A stretch of 7,928 nucleotides of DNA from an uncultured Woeseia sp. Lineage in GTDB: Bacteria > Pseudomonadota > Gammaproteobacteria > Steroidobacterales > Woeseiaceae. Positions 1 through 7,700 of the stretch are shown here, piece by piece. Under the pieces are notes generated by a model. The model did no database searches. It saw only the letters and a list, made by a program, of their open reading frames with translations, and was not told the DNA's origin. The position numbers were made by a program, and so were the translations under genes. Numbering within the stretch: the stretch's first letter is position 1; each line of letters opens with the position of its first letter. The stretch spans positions 1 through 7,928 of the forward strand of contig CALALV010000149.1 in assembly GCA_937925605.1 (NCBI GenBank). Reading direction: 5' to 3'.

Positions 1-1805
1 CGGACGGCCGGGTCGGATTCCAGCTCGATGCTGCCGCCGTAGCTGTCTGCCAAACGCTTCAGGATGGCGAGCCCCATGCCGCTGCCTTCGACCCGGTCGC
101 GCGGCTGCAGGGTCTGGAACATGCCGAAGACGCGCTCGTGATGCTCGGCGGCTATGCCGGGCCCCGCGTCGGCGACGACGAGCCGGACCCGGTCGCCGAC
201 GACGTCGCAGGTGACCGTGACCGTGCCGCCCTCGCCGCCGTGCTTGAACGCGTTGTCGACCAGGTTCCTGACGACCTGCTCGAGCGGCGTGAGGCACAGC
301 GAGACACGCCCGAAGCCGCCGCGGTAGGCCACCCTGCCGCCGGCCGGGCAGACGACGGCGGCCGCCTCCCCGATCGCTGCGCGCAGGTCGACGACCTCGA
401 CCGGCTGCCGCGTGCGGCCCGCGCGCGAATATTCGAGCAATGAGTCGAGCAGGGCGTTCAGCCGCTCGATGCGTCCCTCCATCATGCCGAGGTGCGCGTC
501 GGCCTCCTCGTTCATGACGTCCTCGAGGTCTTCGCGAACGAAACCGATCAGGCTGCTGACCGCGCGCAGGGGCGCCTTCAGATCGTGCGATGCCACGTAG
601 GCGAAGCGATCGAGCTCCAGGTTCAGCTGCTCCAGTTCCTCGGTGCGCGCCGCCAGCACGTTTCGATTCACATGCAGTTCGCGCATCGCCTGCCGTGCGG
701 CTTCGAGCGCGCCCGCCAGTTCCCCCAGTTCGTCATCGGCCTGCTGCTCCACCGGCTCGTCCAGCTCGCCGCGCCGGATCCGTCGCGTTGCCACGATCAG
801 CGCACGCAGGCGGCGCAGCACGTTGCGGCGCACGAACAGGAAAACGAACGCCAGGGCGCCTGCCGTACCGAGACCGATGCTGGCCGCGAGGGCCTCGTAG
901 CCTTGCTTCAGCTGTGCCGCCGAGGCCCGCAGCAGCTCACTGGCAGCCGCGTCGTTCGCCTCGTCAATGGCAACGAGGCTCTCGATCAGGCCTACCACGT
1001 CACTGCGCAGGGCCAGCCGGTCCGACAACTCCCGCTCGCCGAGCCGGGCAAGGTCGCCGAGCGATGCGAAGAGCCCGGTGTCGACCGTGACCAGGCTCGC
1101 CATCTCGTCGAGGCGCGCGCTGACATCGGCGTTGAGCTCGCCGGGCAGCAGGCGTGCATGCGCGGACGCCGTCGTGAGCGCCCGCTCGAATTCGAGACGC
1201 AGGGCCTCGAGCTCGCCTGCCGCTTTCGGCCTGCGTGCCTGCCGGCCGAGATCGGCGAGATTGATAAGCTGCGTACGCAGCCGGTCGAAGCCGCCCGGCA
1301 GAACGGCGAGGACCGCGCGGGCGCTGGCGACGACCGCATCCGACTGCGCGTGCAGGCGCTCCTCGGCGGCGAGTTTGCGTTCGACCAGCTCGAGATAGCG
1401 CCCGGTGAAGTCGTCGATCCGCGCCTGCGCCTGGCGGAAATCCGCGCCGGCCGCGACGACATTGCTCGCCGCCAGCTCGGCGACGGCGCCGCGCATGGCA
1501 TCGAGATGCCCGCGGATCTTGCCACGCGTCTGCTCGAAGGTTTCGCGATCCGCGAAGTTCCGCGTCACGAACAGCGCGGCATAGAGCCCGCGAACGTTGG
1601 CCCGGAATGCCCGGTCGTGGCGGCCGAACTCGGTGACCACCGTCGCGACGCGTTCCAGCGGCGCCTGGATGTCGCGCGCGGCCAGCCAGCCGGGCAGGCC
1701 GGTCAGCGCCGGCAGCAGCGCGAGCAGCACGAAGGCCGCCAGCAGCCACGTGCCGAGGCTGCGGCGGGACTCGTTTGCCGCGGGCGACGCCGGGCCGCTG
1801 CTCAC
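1..1805 (-). CDS. Membrane sensor histidine kinase (HAMP-HisKA-HATPase_c), C-terminus cut by the window edge
   Basis: Seen: the minus frame from GTG at 1805 stays open to the left edge, giving 601 codons. Residues 17-43 form a hydrophobic membrane segment, 44-303 a mostly helical periplasmic region without obvious catalytic motifs, and about 305-325 a second membrane segment. A HAMP-like linker (about 326-377) and a short coiled coil follow. The phospho-acceptor motif is SHDLKAPL with His407. The ATPase domain shows the N box (NLVDNAFKH, Asn518), the G1 box (DAGPG, Asp546), an F box (FGMF) and the G2 box (GSGMG, 574-578). Known: such proteins autophosphorylate on the His and pass phosphate to a response regulator. 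GTG is the only start after an in-frame TGA near 1860; a weak AGG lies about 8 nt upstream. Only a few ATPase residues, and any receiver domain, can be missing. No response regulator is visible, so the signal and target are unknown. The gene follows the groEL terminator and probably has its own promoter, which I could not identify. Confidence 0.92.
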   Translation of the reverse strand, partial: MSSGPASPAANESRRSLGTWLLAAFVLLALLPALTGLPGWLAARDIQAPLERVATVVTEFGRHDRAFRANVRGLYAALFVTRNFADRETFEQTRGKIRGHLDAMRGAVAELAASNVVAAGADFRQAQARIDDFTGRYLELVERKLAAEERLHAQSDAVVASARAVLAVLPGGFDRLRTQLINLADLGRQARRPKAAGELEALRLEFERALTTASAHARLLPGELNADVSARLDEMASLVTVDTGLFASLGDLARLGERELSDRLALRSDVVGLIESLVAIDEANDAAASELLRASAAQLKQGYEALAASIGLGTAGALAFVFLFVRRNVLRRLRALIVATRRIRRGELDEPVEQQADDELGELAGALEAARQAMRELHVNRNVLAARTEELEQLNLELDRFAYVASHDLKAPLRAVSSLIGFVREDLEDVMNEEADAHLGMMEGRIERLNALLDSLLEYSRAGRTRQPVEVVDLRAAIGEAAAVVCPAGGRVAYRGGFGRVSLCLTPLEQVVRNLVDNAFKHGGEGGTVTVTCDVVGDRVRLVVADAGPGIAAEHHERVFGMFQTLQPRDRVEGSGMGLAILKRLADSYGGSIELESDPAV

Positions 1806-1906
1806 TGGAAACCTGCGCGTGCCATGCGCAGGTAATCGGCCGATCGCGGCAAACCTTCAGTCGGATGCGGCCGCGGCCGGCAGGGCTGGCCGGGGTCCAA
1901 GCGAGG

Positions 1907-1927
1907 GGCCCGCCAGCCGGGCGGGCC
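1907..1927. repeat. GC-rich inverted repeat in the kinase-groEL spacer
   Basis: GGCCCGCC (1907-1914) and GGCGGGCC (1920-1927) are perfect complements around a 5-nt loop, followed by an alternating GGCC run to about 1936. It lies between the groEL terminator and the kinase start. There is no T tract on either side. It could be a hairpin in the kinase leader or chance in very GC-rich DNA. The rest of the 208-bp spacer shows no convincing promoter. Confidence 0.35.
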
Positions 1928-1952
1928 GGCCGGCCCGGCGCGATGCCGGTAC

Positions 1953-1983
1953 GAAAAAGAAAGCCCCGCACGGGGCGGGGCTT
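1953..1983 (-). terminator. Rho-independent terminator of groESL
   Basis: Read on the minus strand, a perfect 9-bp stem AAGCCCCGC / GCGGGGCTT with a 5-nt loop (1961-1983) is followed at once by TCTTTTTC. It begins 30 nt beyond the groEL stop. The plus strand has no T run after the stem, so it acts in the groEL direction. It should insulate the histidine kinase from strong groESL transcription. Confidence 0.9.
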
Positions 1984-2013
1984 CCGGTCTTGCAGGATCG
2001 CTGGAACGGCGAT

Positions 2014-3654
<1,641 letters not shown>

Positions 3655-3679
3655 TTAACTTTCCTCTTATTTCCGTGCT

Positions 3680-3699
3680 ACGCCGCCAGAAAGCGGCGT
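3680..3699 (-). other. Hairpin in the groES-groEL intergenic region
   Basis: ACGCCGC (3680-3686) and GCGGCGT (3693-3699) form a perfect 7-bp stem with a 6-nt loop. On the minus transcript it lies between the groES stop and the groEL ribosome site and is not followed by U residues, so it should not terminate transcription in that direction. The plus strand does have TTTT after it, but no plus-strand gene leads into it. It may act in mRNA processing or stability between the two cistrons; that role is inference. Confidence 0.6.
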
Positions 3700-3740
3700 T
3701 TTGTAAGCAAAAACCGTGTAAACGAAGGATCGGGAGCGTC

Positions 3741-4031
3741 TCAGCCCTCGATGACGGCCATGATGTCGTCTTCCTTCATGACCAGGAGCTCCTCGCCGTC
3801 GACCTTGACCTCGGTGCCGGAGTACTTGCCGAACAGCACCTTGTCGCCGGCCTTGATGTCGAGGGCCCGGGTCTCGCCGTTCTCGAGGATCTTGCCGTTG
3901 CCGACGGCAATGACTTCGCCCTTGATCGGCTTCTCGGTGGCGGCATCCGGAATCACGATGCCCCCCGGCGTCTTACGCTCTTCTTCCATGCGCTTTACGA
4001 TGACTCGATCATGGAGCGGACGAATCTTCAT
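3741..4031 (-). CDS. groES: Co-chaperonin GroES, 10 kDa subunit
   Basis: 96 residues, full length. GroES forms the heptameric lid of the GroEL chamber. Seen: MKIRPLHDRVIVKR at the N-terminus, a mobile loop around residues 17-33 with the GGIVIPD motif that contacts GroEL, KGEVIAVGNG near 37-46, GDKVLFGKYSGTEVK in the second half, and the usual ending with EDDIMAVIE. The ATG at 4031 has an AGGAGA ribosome site 9 nt upstream (4040-4045). It is the first gene of the groES-groEL operon, with about 80 nt of leader after the promoter/CIRCE region. Confidence 0.99.
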   Translation of the reverse strand: MKIRPLHDRVIVKRMEEERKTPGGIVIPDAATEKPIKGEVIAVGNGKILENGETRALDIKAGDKVLFGKYSGTEVKVDGEELLVMKEDDIMAVIEG

Positions 4032-4063
4032 CGATGTGTTCTCCTGTAAACGATTGAATTCTT

Positions 4064-4077
4064 ACCGATTTTTCGGT
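4064..4077 (-). other. Small stem-loop in the groES leader
   Basis: ACCGA (4064-4068) and TCGGT (4073-4077) pair around a 4-nt loop, in the transcribed leader between CIRCE and the groES ribosome site. The stem is only 5 bp and does not cover the AGGAGA site, so a thermosensor role is unlikely. It may stabilise the 5' end of the mRNA. Confidence 0.35.
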
Positions 4078-4093
4078 GGCCAGCGCCGATTTG

Positions 4094-4120
4094 TTAGCAC
4101 TCGGCGCGAGCGAGTGCCAA
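4094..4120. promoter_or_regulatory. CIRCE operator (HrcA-binding site) for groESL
   Basis: TTAGCACTC, nine spacer bases, then GAGTGCCAA. This matches the CIRCE consensus TTAGCACTC-N9-GAGTGCTAA with a single difference in one arm and the exact 9-nt spacer. The family role is well known: the HrcA repressor binds this inverted repeat and blocks class I heat-shock genes until heat inactivates it. Here it overlaps the last base of the -10 box and the likely transcription start, so bound HrcA would block initiation. hrcA itself is not in the window. Confidence 0.96.
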
Positions 4121-4148
4121 TCATAGGGGCCTGCCTCGAAATTTCAAG
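4120..4148 (-). promoter_or_regulatory. groESL promoter, sigma-70-like and sigma-32-like overlapping
   Basis: Minus strand: TTGAAA (4142-4147), a 16-nt spacer and TATGAT (4120-4125) fit a good sigma-70 promoter. The same stretch reads CTTGAA (4143-4148), 13 nt, then CCCC (4126-4129) followed by TATG, close to the heat-shock sigma-32 form CTTGAA-N13-CCCCAT. Start of transcription is predicted near 4112-4114, inside CIRCE. The sigma-70 reading is the stronger of the two, because the sigma-32 -10 deviates after CCCC. Confidence 0.75.
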
Positions 4149-4316
4149 GCCCGCGGCGCCGGCGGGGCGCGGGATAAACTGAGCGCTCCGTCCATGACAG
4201 GGCCCGCGGCGGCGGTTATCCTGCGCTGCCGCTGGCCGTGTAACAAAGCGGCCCCGGCCCGGTCTACTGGACCTCTGCCGACCGTTGCACCGTACTGACC
4301 GAGCCCCGTTACGCCG
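4149..4316. other. Spacer between the groES promoter and dsbD
   Basis: This 168-nt GC-rich region must hold whatever drives dsbD on the plus strand. I see no convincing -35/-10 pair and no clear Shine-Dalgarno ahead of the dsbD ATG. No small gene with coding character is apparent. Confidence 0.5.
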
Positions 4317-6566
4317 ATGTCACGACCGATCGCCATTACGCTGCTGCTGGCCCTGTCCGGGCTCACCGCTGCCTCGCCCGCCGGCGCTGCCGACGAGGAG
4401 ATCCTGCGCGCGGAGGAGGCGTTCCGCTACGTCGTCAGCGACACGGGCGGCGCACTCGAGGTCGACTGGGCGATCGAGGACGGCTACTACCTGTACAAGC
4501 GCAAACTGGGCTTCGCGAGCGCGACGCCGGGCGTGACGCTGGCCGAGCCCGAGCTGCCGGAGGGTCGCCGCCACGAGGACGAGTTCTTCGGCGTGCAGCA
4601 GGTGTATCGCGAGCGCTTTTTCGTCACGATCCCTTACACGGTCGAGGGCGAGCGCCCGGAACGGCTCGACCTCGTCATCCGCTCGCAGGGCTGCGCCGAC
4701 CTCGGCATCTGCTACCCACCGCAGGCCTGGAGCGAATCGGTGCAACTGGTCACCGCGCGCGGCGAGCGGGAACTGCCGCTGTCGCCTTTCGCGCCGGTCG
4801 TCACCGGCCTCGGCGATTTCCTGCCGGTCGACGAGGCCTTCGTGCCGCAGCTGATCGCGCTCGACGGCAACACCGTGGAGGTCTCCTGGCAGGTCGCCGA
4901 CGGCTACTACCTGTACCGCGACAAGCTGTCCGCGCGCACCGACTCCGACCGCGTCCAGCTCGGCCGGCTGGCCCTGCCGCCCGGCAAGCTGAAAACCGAC
5001 GAATATTTCGGCGAGACCGAGGTGTACCTCGAGGACGTGTTCGCCGAGCTGCCGCTGGCGCGCGCGACGCCCGAGCCGATGACGCTGGAGCTCGAGGTCG
5101 GCTTCCAGGGCTGCGCCGAGGACGGCATCTGCTACCCGCCGGTCACGCGCACGCTCTCGGTCGCGCTGCCGCAGGCGACCTCGACGGCCGCGCTGGCCGC
5201 CGCCGGCGCGCCGCCGATGGTGTCCGAGCAGGACCGCCTGGCCGGCCTGATCGCGTCGGCGAATCTCGGCGTCGTCATCCTGACTTTCTTCGGCGCAGGC
5301 CTGCTGCTCGCGTTCACGCCCTGCGTGCTGCCGATGATCCCGATCCTGTCCGGCATCATCGCCGGCGACGGCGACGAGGTCAGCCCGGCACGCGGCTTCT
5401 CGCTCGCGGCGAGCTACGTCATGGGCATGGCGCTGGTCTACACGGCCGCCGGCATCGGCGCGGCCGCCATCGGCGTGCAGCTGCAGGCCGTGTTCAACGC
5501 GCCCTGGGTACTCGCGCTGTTCGCCGGCCTGTTCGTCGTGCTGGCGCTCGGCATGTTCGGGCTCTACGACCTGCAGATGCCCTCGGGCATCCAGAGCCGG
5601 ATCGCGGCCGTTTCGGGTCGCCAGCGGAGCGGCACCGTGATCGGCGCGTTCGTCATGGGCGCGCTGTCCTCGCTGATCGTCACCGCCTGCGTCGCCCCGC
5701 CGCTGGTCGCGACGCTGACCGTGATCGGCCAGACCGGCGACCTGCTGCGCGGCGGCACCGCGCTGTTCGCGATGAGCCTCGGCATGGGCGCGCCGCTGCT
5801 CGCGGTCGGCGCCTCCGCCGGTCGCCTGCTGCCGAAGGCCGGGCCGTGGATGGTCGCCGTCAAGAACGCGTTCGGCTTCATGATGCTCGGCCTCGCGATC
5901 TGGATGTTGTCGCGCGTCCTGCCGGGCCCGGTAACGCTGGCGCTGTGGGGCGTGCTGGTGTTCATGGCCGGCGTCTGGCTCGGCGGACTGACCAGCCTCG
6001 CGCCCGAGGCCAGCGACACGCAGAAGCTCGCCAAGGGCAGCGGCCTGCTGGCCGTGATCTACGGTGCCGCGCTGTTCATCGGCGCACTGGCCGGCGGCCA
6101 GGATCCGCTGAAACCGCTGGCCGGCCTGCAGCTGGCCGCGGGCGGTGCCGCGACGGAGGAGCACGGGCTGGAGTTCCGCCGCATCAAGACGGTTGCCGAC
6201 CTCGAGGCCGCGCTCGACGAGGCCGCGGCGGCGAAGCGCAGTGCGATGCTCGATTTCTACGCCGACTGGTGCGTATCCTGTATCGAGATGGAGAAATACA
6301 CCTTTACCGACCCGGCGGTGCAGGCGGCGCTCGCCGACACGCTCAAGCTGCAGGCCGACGTCACCGCCAACGACGCGGAGGACCAGGCGCTGCTGCAGCA
6401 CTTCGGCGTGTTCGGGCCGCCGACGATCATCTTCTTCGACGACAACGGCGTGCAGCGTCGCGGCTACGAGGTCGTCGGCTACATGAAGGCCGGGGAATTC
6501 GCCGACCACGTAGAGCGCGCCGTCGGCGGCGCGGCCTCGCTCACTGCACGAACGGAAACTCCCTGA
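4317..6566 (+). CDS. dsbD: Thiol:disulfide interchange protein DsbD with two tandem N-terminal alpha domains
   Basis: 749 residues, against about 565 for E. coli DsbD. Known role: it moves electrons from cytosolic thioredoxin through the inner membrane to periplasmic partners such as DsbC and CcmG/TlpA proteins. Seen: a signal peptide (1-25, ending PAGAA); alpha domain 1 (about 26-145) with DGYYLY 55-60, cap-loop DEFFG 88-92 and Cys126/Cys132; alpha domain 2 (about 165-285) with DGYYLY 195-200, DEYFG 228-232 and Cys266/Cys272; an Ala-rich linker; a membrane domain of about eight segments (315-595) with redox Cys336 (FTPCVLPM) and Cys458 (TACVAPPL); and a C-terminal thioredoxin-like gamma domain with YADWCVSC (Cys652/Cys655) and the cis-Pro loop FGPPT. 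All expected cysteines are present, so it should be active. The extra length comes from the duplicated alpha domain. No clear ribosome site precedes the ATG; the signal peptide supports this start. Likely co-transcribed with the next gene, 1 nt downstream. Confidence 0.96.
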   Translation: MSRPIAITLLLALSGLTAASPAGAADEEILRAEEAFRYVVSDTGGALEVDWAIEDGYYLYKRKLGFASATPGVTLAEPELPEGRRHEDEFFGVQQVYRERFFVTIPYTVEGERPERLDLVIRSQGCADLGICYPPQAWSESVQLVTARGERELPLSPFAPVVTGLGDFLPVDEAFVPQLIALDGNTVEVSWQVADGYYLYRDKLSARTDSDRVQLGRLALPPGKLKTDEYFGETEVYLEDVFAELPLARATPEPMTLELEVGFQGCAEDGICYPPVTRTLSVALPQATSTAALAAAGAPPMVSEQDRLAGLIASANLGVVILTFFGAGLLLAFTPCVLPMIPILSGIIAGDGDEVSPARGFSLAASYVMGMALVYTAAGIGAAAIGVQLQAVFNAPWVLALFAGLFVVLALGMFGLYDLQMPSGIQSRIAAVSGRQRSGTVIGAFVMGALSSLIVTACVAPPLVATLTVIGQTGDLLRGGTALFAMSLGMGAPLLAVGASAGRLLPKAGPWMVAVKNAFGFMMLGLAIWMLSRVLPGPVTLALWGVLVFMAGVWLGGLTSLAPEASDTQKLAKGSGLLAVIYGAALFIGALAGGQDPLKPLAGLQLAAGGAATEEHGLEFRRIKTVADLEAALDEAAAAKRSAMLDFYADWCVSCIEMEKYTFTDPAVQAALADTLKLQADVTANDAEDQALLQHFGVFGPPTIIFFDDNGVQRRGYEVVGYMKAGEFADHVERAVGGAASLTARTETP

Positions 6567-6567
6567 C

Positions 6568-7110
6568 ATGCAACGTTACCTGGTCATCGCCGCGGTCGTG
6601 ATCGTGGCCCTGGGCGCCGGCATGCTGCTGCGCCACGAACTGAATGAAAACCGGCTCGAGGCCGTCAACAGCGCCGAGGTCAGCGCGGAACGGCTCGCGT
6701 TCACGCTGCCCGACCTGTCCGGCCGGCCGCGCGACTTCGCGGAGTGGGACGGCAAGAGCCGGATCGTGAATTTCTGGGCAACCTGGTGCGCCCCCTGCCG
6801 GCGCGAAATCCCCCTGCTGAAGGACACGCAGGAAGCGCACGGCGACGACCTGCAGGTCATCGGCATCGCCGTCGATTTCGTCGAGGACGTGATCACCTAC
6901 GCCCAGGAAGCACAGTTCAACTACCCGGTGCTGGTCGGCCAGGAGGACGCGATGGCCGTCGCCGAGGCCTCGGGCGTGCCGTTCATCGGCCTGCCCTTCA
7001 CGCTGGTCGTGACCCGCGACGGCGAGCTCCTCGCCGCGCACATGGGCGAAATCCACGCACCGCAGATCGACACGATCGTCACGTCCTCGAACAGCTCGAC
7101 GCCGGCCTGA
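6568..7110 (+). CDS. Membrane-anchored TlpA/ResA-like thiol-disulfide oxidoreductase, probable C-terminal frameshift
   Basis: 180 residues as read. Seen: an N-terminal anchor (residues 4-21, hydrophobic and followed by charged residues) and then a periplasmic thioredoxin fold with WATWCAPC (Cys74/Cys77), REIPLL after the active site and the cis-Pro segment GLPFTLVV. Family knowledge: TlpA/ResA/CcmG proteins keep substrates such as apocytochrome c or copper-site proteins reduced and are themselves reduced by DsbD. The start codon lies 1 nt after the dsbD stop, with GGAA about 11 nt upstream, which supports a functional pair. The exact substrate cannot be told; no cytochrome c maturation gene is nearby. 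Odd: the last nine residues (TSSNSSTPA) do not look like the helix that usually ends these proteins, while the other frame from 7080 to 7151 does (see that entry). Confidence 0.9.
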   Translation: MQRYLVIAAVVIVALGAGMLLRHELNENRLEAVNSAEVSAERLAFTLPDLSGRPRDFAEWDGKSRIVNFWATWCAPCRREIPLLKDTQEAHGDDLQVIGIAVDFVEDVITYAQEAQFNYPVLVGQEDAMAVAEASGVPFIGLPFTLVVTRDGELLAAHMGEIHAPQIDTIVTSSNSSTPA

Positions 7111-7151
7111 CCGACACGGCCGGCGCGCGCGCGGCGCTCGCGGAGCTGTAA
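7080..7151 (+). other. Out-of-frame C-terminal tail of the TlpA-like gene
   Basis: Starting with CAC at 7080, this frame reads HVLEQLDAGLTDTAGARAAL and ends at TAA 7149-7151. It is helix-like, and 22 of its 23 sense codons end in G or C. One added base near 7080 would fuse it to DTIV of the upstream gene and replace the Ser-rich ending. The pattern LDAG...D.A.ARAAL also fits my memory of related TlpA proteins. This suggests a 1-nt deletion, either real or a sequencing/assembly error. Confidence 0.6.
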
Positions 7152-7158
7152 GCCGCCC

Positions 7159-7188
7159 CGGCGCGTCCCGGCGCCGAATCGTTTGCTT
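7159..7188 (+). terminator. Candidate weak terminator after the dsbD-tlpA pair
   Basis: CGGCGC (7159-7164) and GCGCCG (7171-7176) form a 6-bp all-GC stem with a 6-nt loop, followed by the moderately T-rich AATCGTTTGCTT. The position just after the TAA at 7151 fits the end of an operon, but the T tract is broken, so it may be inefficient or chance. Confidence 0.35.
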
Positions 7189-7213
7189 TATCTACCCTGA
7201 AAAGGGTTAGAAT
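7183..7213 (+). promoter_or_regulatory. Candidate promoter of aroQ-accB with a dyad between its boxes
   Basis: TTGCTT (7183-7188) and TAGAAT (7208-7213) resemble -35 and -10 boxes, but the spacer is 19 nt, longer than ideal. This is the most AT-rich patch in the spacer. Between the boxes, ACCCT-GAAA-AGGGT (7194-7207) is a perfect 5-bp dyad, extended by TCT/AGA if one base is bulged. It could be an operator. The -10 box is the more convincing part. Confidence 0.5.
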
Positions 7214-7232
7214 TGCCGCCATCTTCGGCAAT
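7212..7232 (+). other. Inverted repeat in the aroQ leader
   Basis: ATTGCCG (7212-7218) and CGGCAAT (7226-7232) pair perfectly over 7 bp with a 7-nt loop. The repeat spans the predicted transcription start and lies 15 nt before the aroQ ATG. It could be a repressor site or a stem at the 5' end of the mRNA. The aroQ ribosome site is weak (GCGAAAAAGCAG), so nearby structure could matter for its translation. Confidence 0.5.
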
Positions 7233-7247
7233 CTGGCGAAAAAGCAG

Positions 7248-7700
7248 ATGGCAAAGCTGCTGCTGCTCAACGGTCCGAACCTCAACCTGCTCGGCGCGCG
7301 CGAACCGGTCATCTACGGCAGCACCGATCTCGCCGAGGTCGAGGCGACGCTGACGATCCAGGCGGAGCGGCTCGGGCACAGCCTCACGAGCCTGCAGAGC
7401 AATGCCGAGCACGTGCTGGTCGAGCGCGTACAGTGCGCCCGCGACGACGGCATCTCGTTCATCCTGCTCAATCCAGGCGCGTTCACGCACACCAGCATCG
7501 CGCTGCGCGATGCCCTGCTCGCCGTCTCGGTACCGTTCATCGAGATTCACCTGAGCAACACCTTCGCGCGCGAGGAATTCCGCCGCCACAGTTATTTCAG
7601 CGACATTGCCGCCGGCCTGATCGTGGGCCTGGGGGCACAGGGTTACGAACTGGCACTGCAGGCTGCCCACCGGCAGCTGGCAAGGACCGAGGGGGACTGA
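7248..7700 (+). CDS. aroQ: Type II 3-dehydroquinate dehydratase
   Basis: 150 residues, normal for the type II family. It converts 3-dehydroquinate to 3-dehydroshikimate, the third step of the shikimate pathway to aromatic amino acids, in the cytosol as a dodecamer. Seen: the N-terminal LLNGPNLNLLGAREP motif, Arg18 and Tyr23 of the active-site lid, QSNAEH, substrate-binding Asn75 and His81 in NPGAFTHTS, catalytic His101 in EIHLSN and Arg112 in REEFRR. These last positions coincide with the numbering of the Mycobacterium tuberculosis enzyme. The ATG at 7248 begins the standard MAKLLLLNGPN. The stop overlaps the accB start by 1 base (TGATG), so translation is probably coupled. Placement before accB is common in gammaproteobacteria. 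Confidence 0.98.
   Translation: MAKLLLLNGPNLNLLGAREPVIYGSTDLAEVEATLTIQAERLGHSLTSLQSNAEHVLVERVQCARDDGISFILLNPGAFTHTSIALRDALLAVSVPFIEIHLSNTFAREEFRRHSYFSDIAAGLIVGLGAQGYELALQAAHRQLARTEGD

Noticed and set aside
492..1835. A 447-codon plus-strand open frame over the histidine kinase
   Set aside because: Gln/Arg/Ala-rich shadow. The minus frame holds all histidine kinase boxes in correct order.
1000..1971. A 323-codon minus-strand open frame with ATG at 1971
   Set aside because: It is in a different frame from the kinase, is Arg/Ala-rich without domains and would begin inside the groEL terminator.
3680..3704. A plus-strand rho-independent terminator between groES and groEL
   Set aside because: The stem is followed by TTTT on the plus strand, but no plus-strand gene leads into it. 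It is better read as a hairpin in the groESL mRNA.
4064..4077. An RNA thermosensor in the groES leader
   Set aside because: The stem is only 5 bp and leaves the AGGAGA ribosome site exposed about 20 nt away.
4320..6569. A 749-codon open frame on the minus strand, fully antisense to dsbD
   Set aside because: Its translation is rich in Arg, His, Gln and Asp with no domain pattern. Long antisense frames are expected in GC-rich genes with strong third-position bias, and dsbD is certain on the plus strand.
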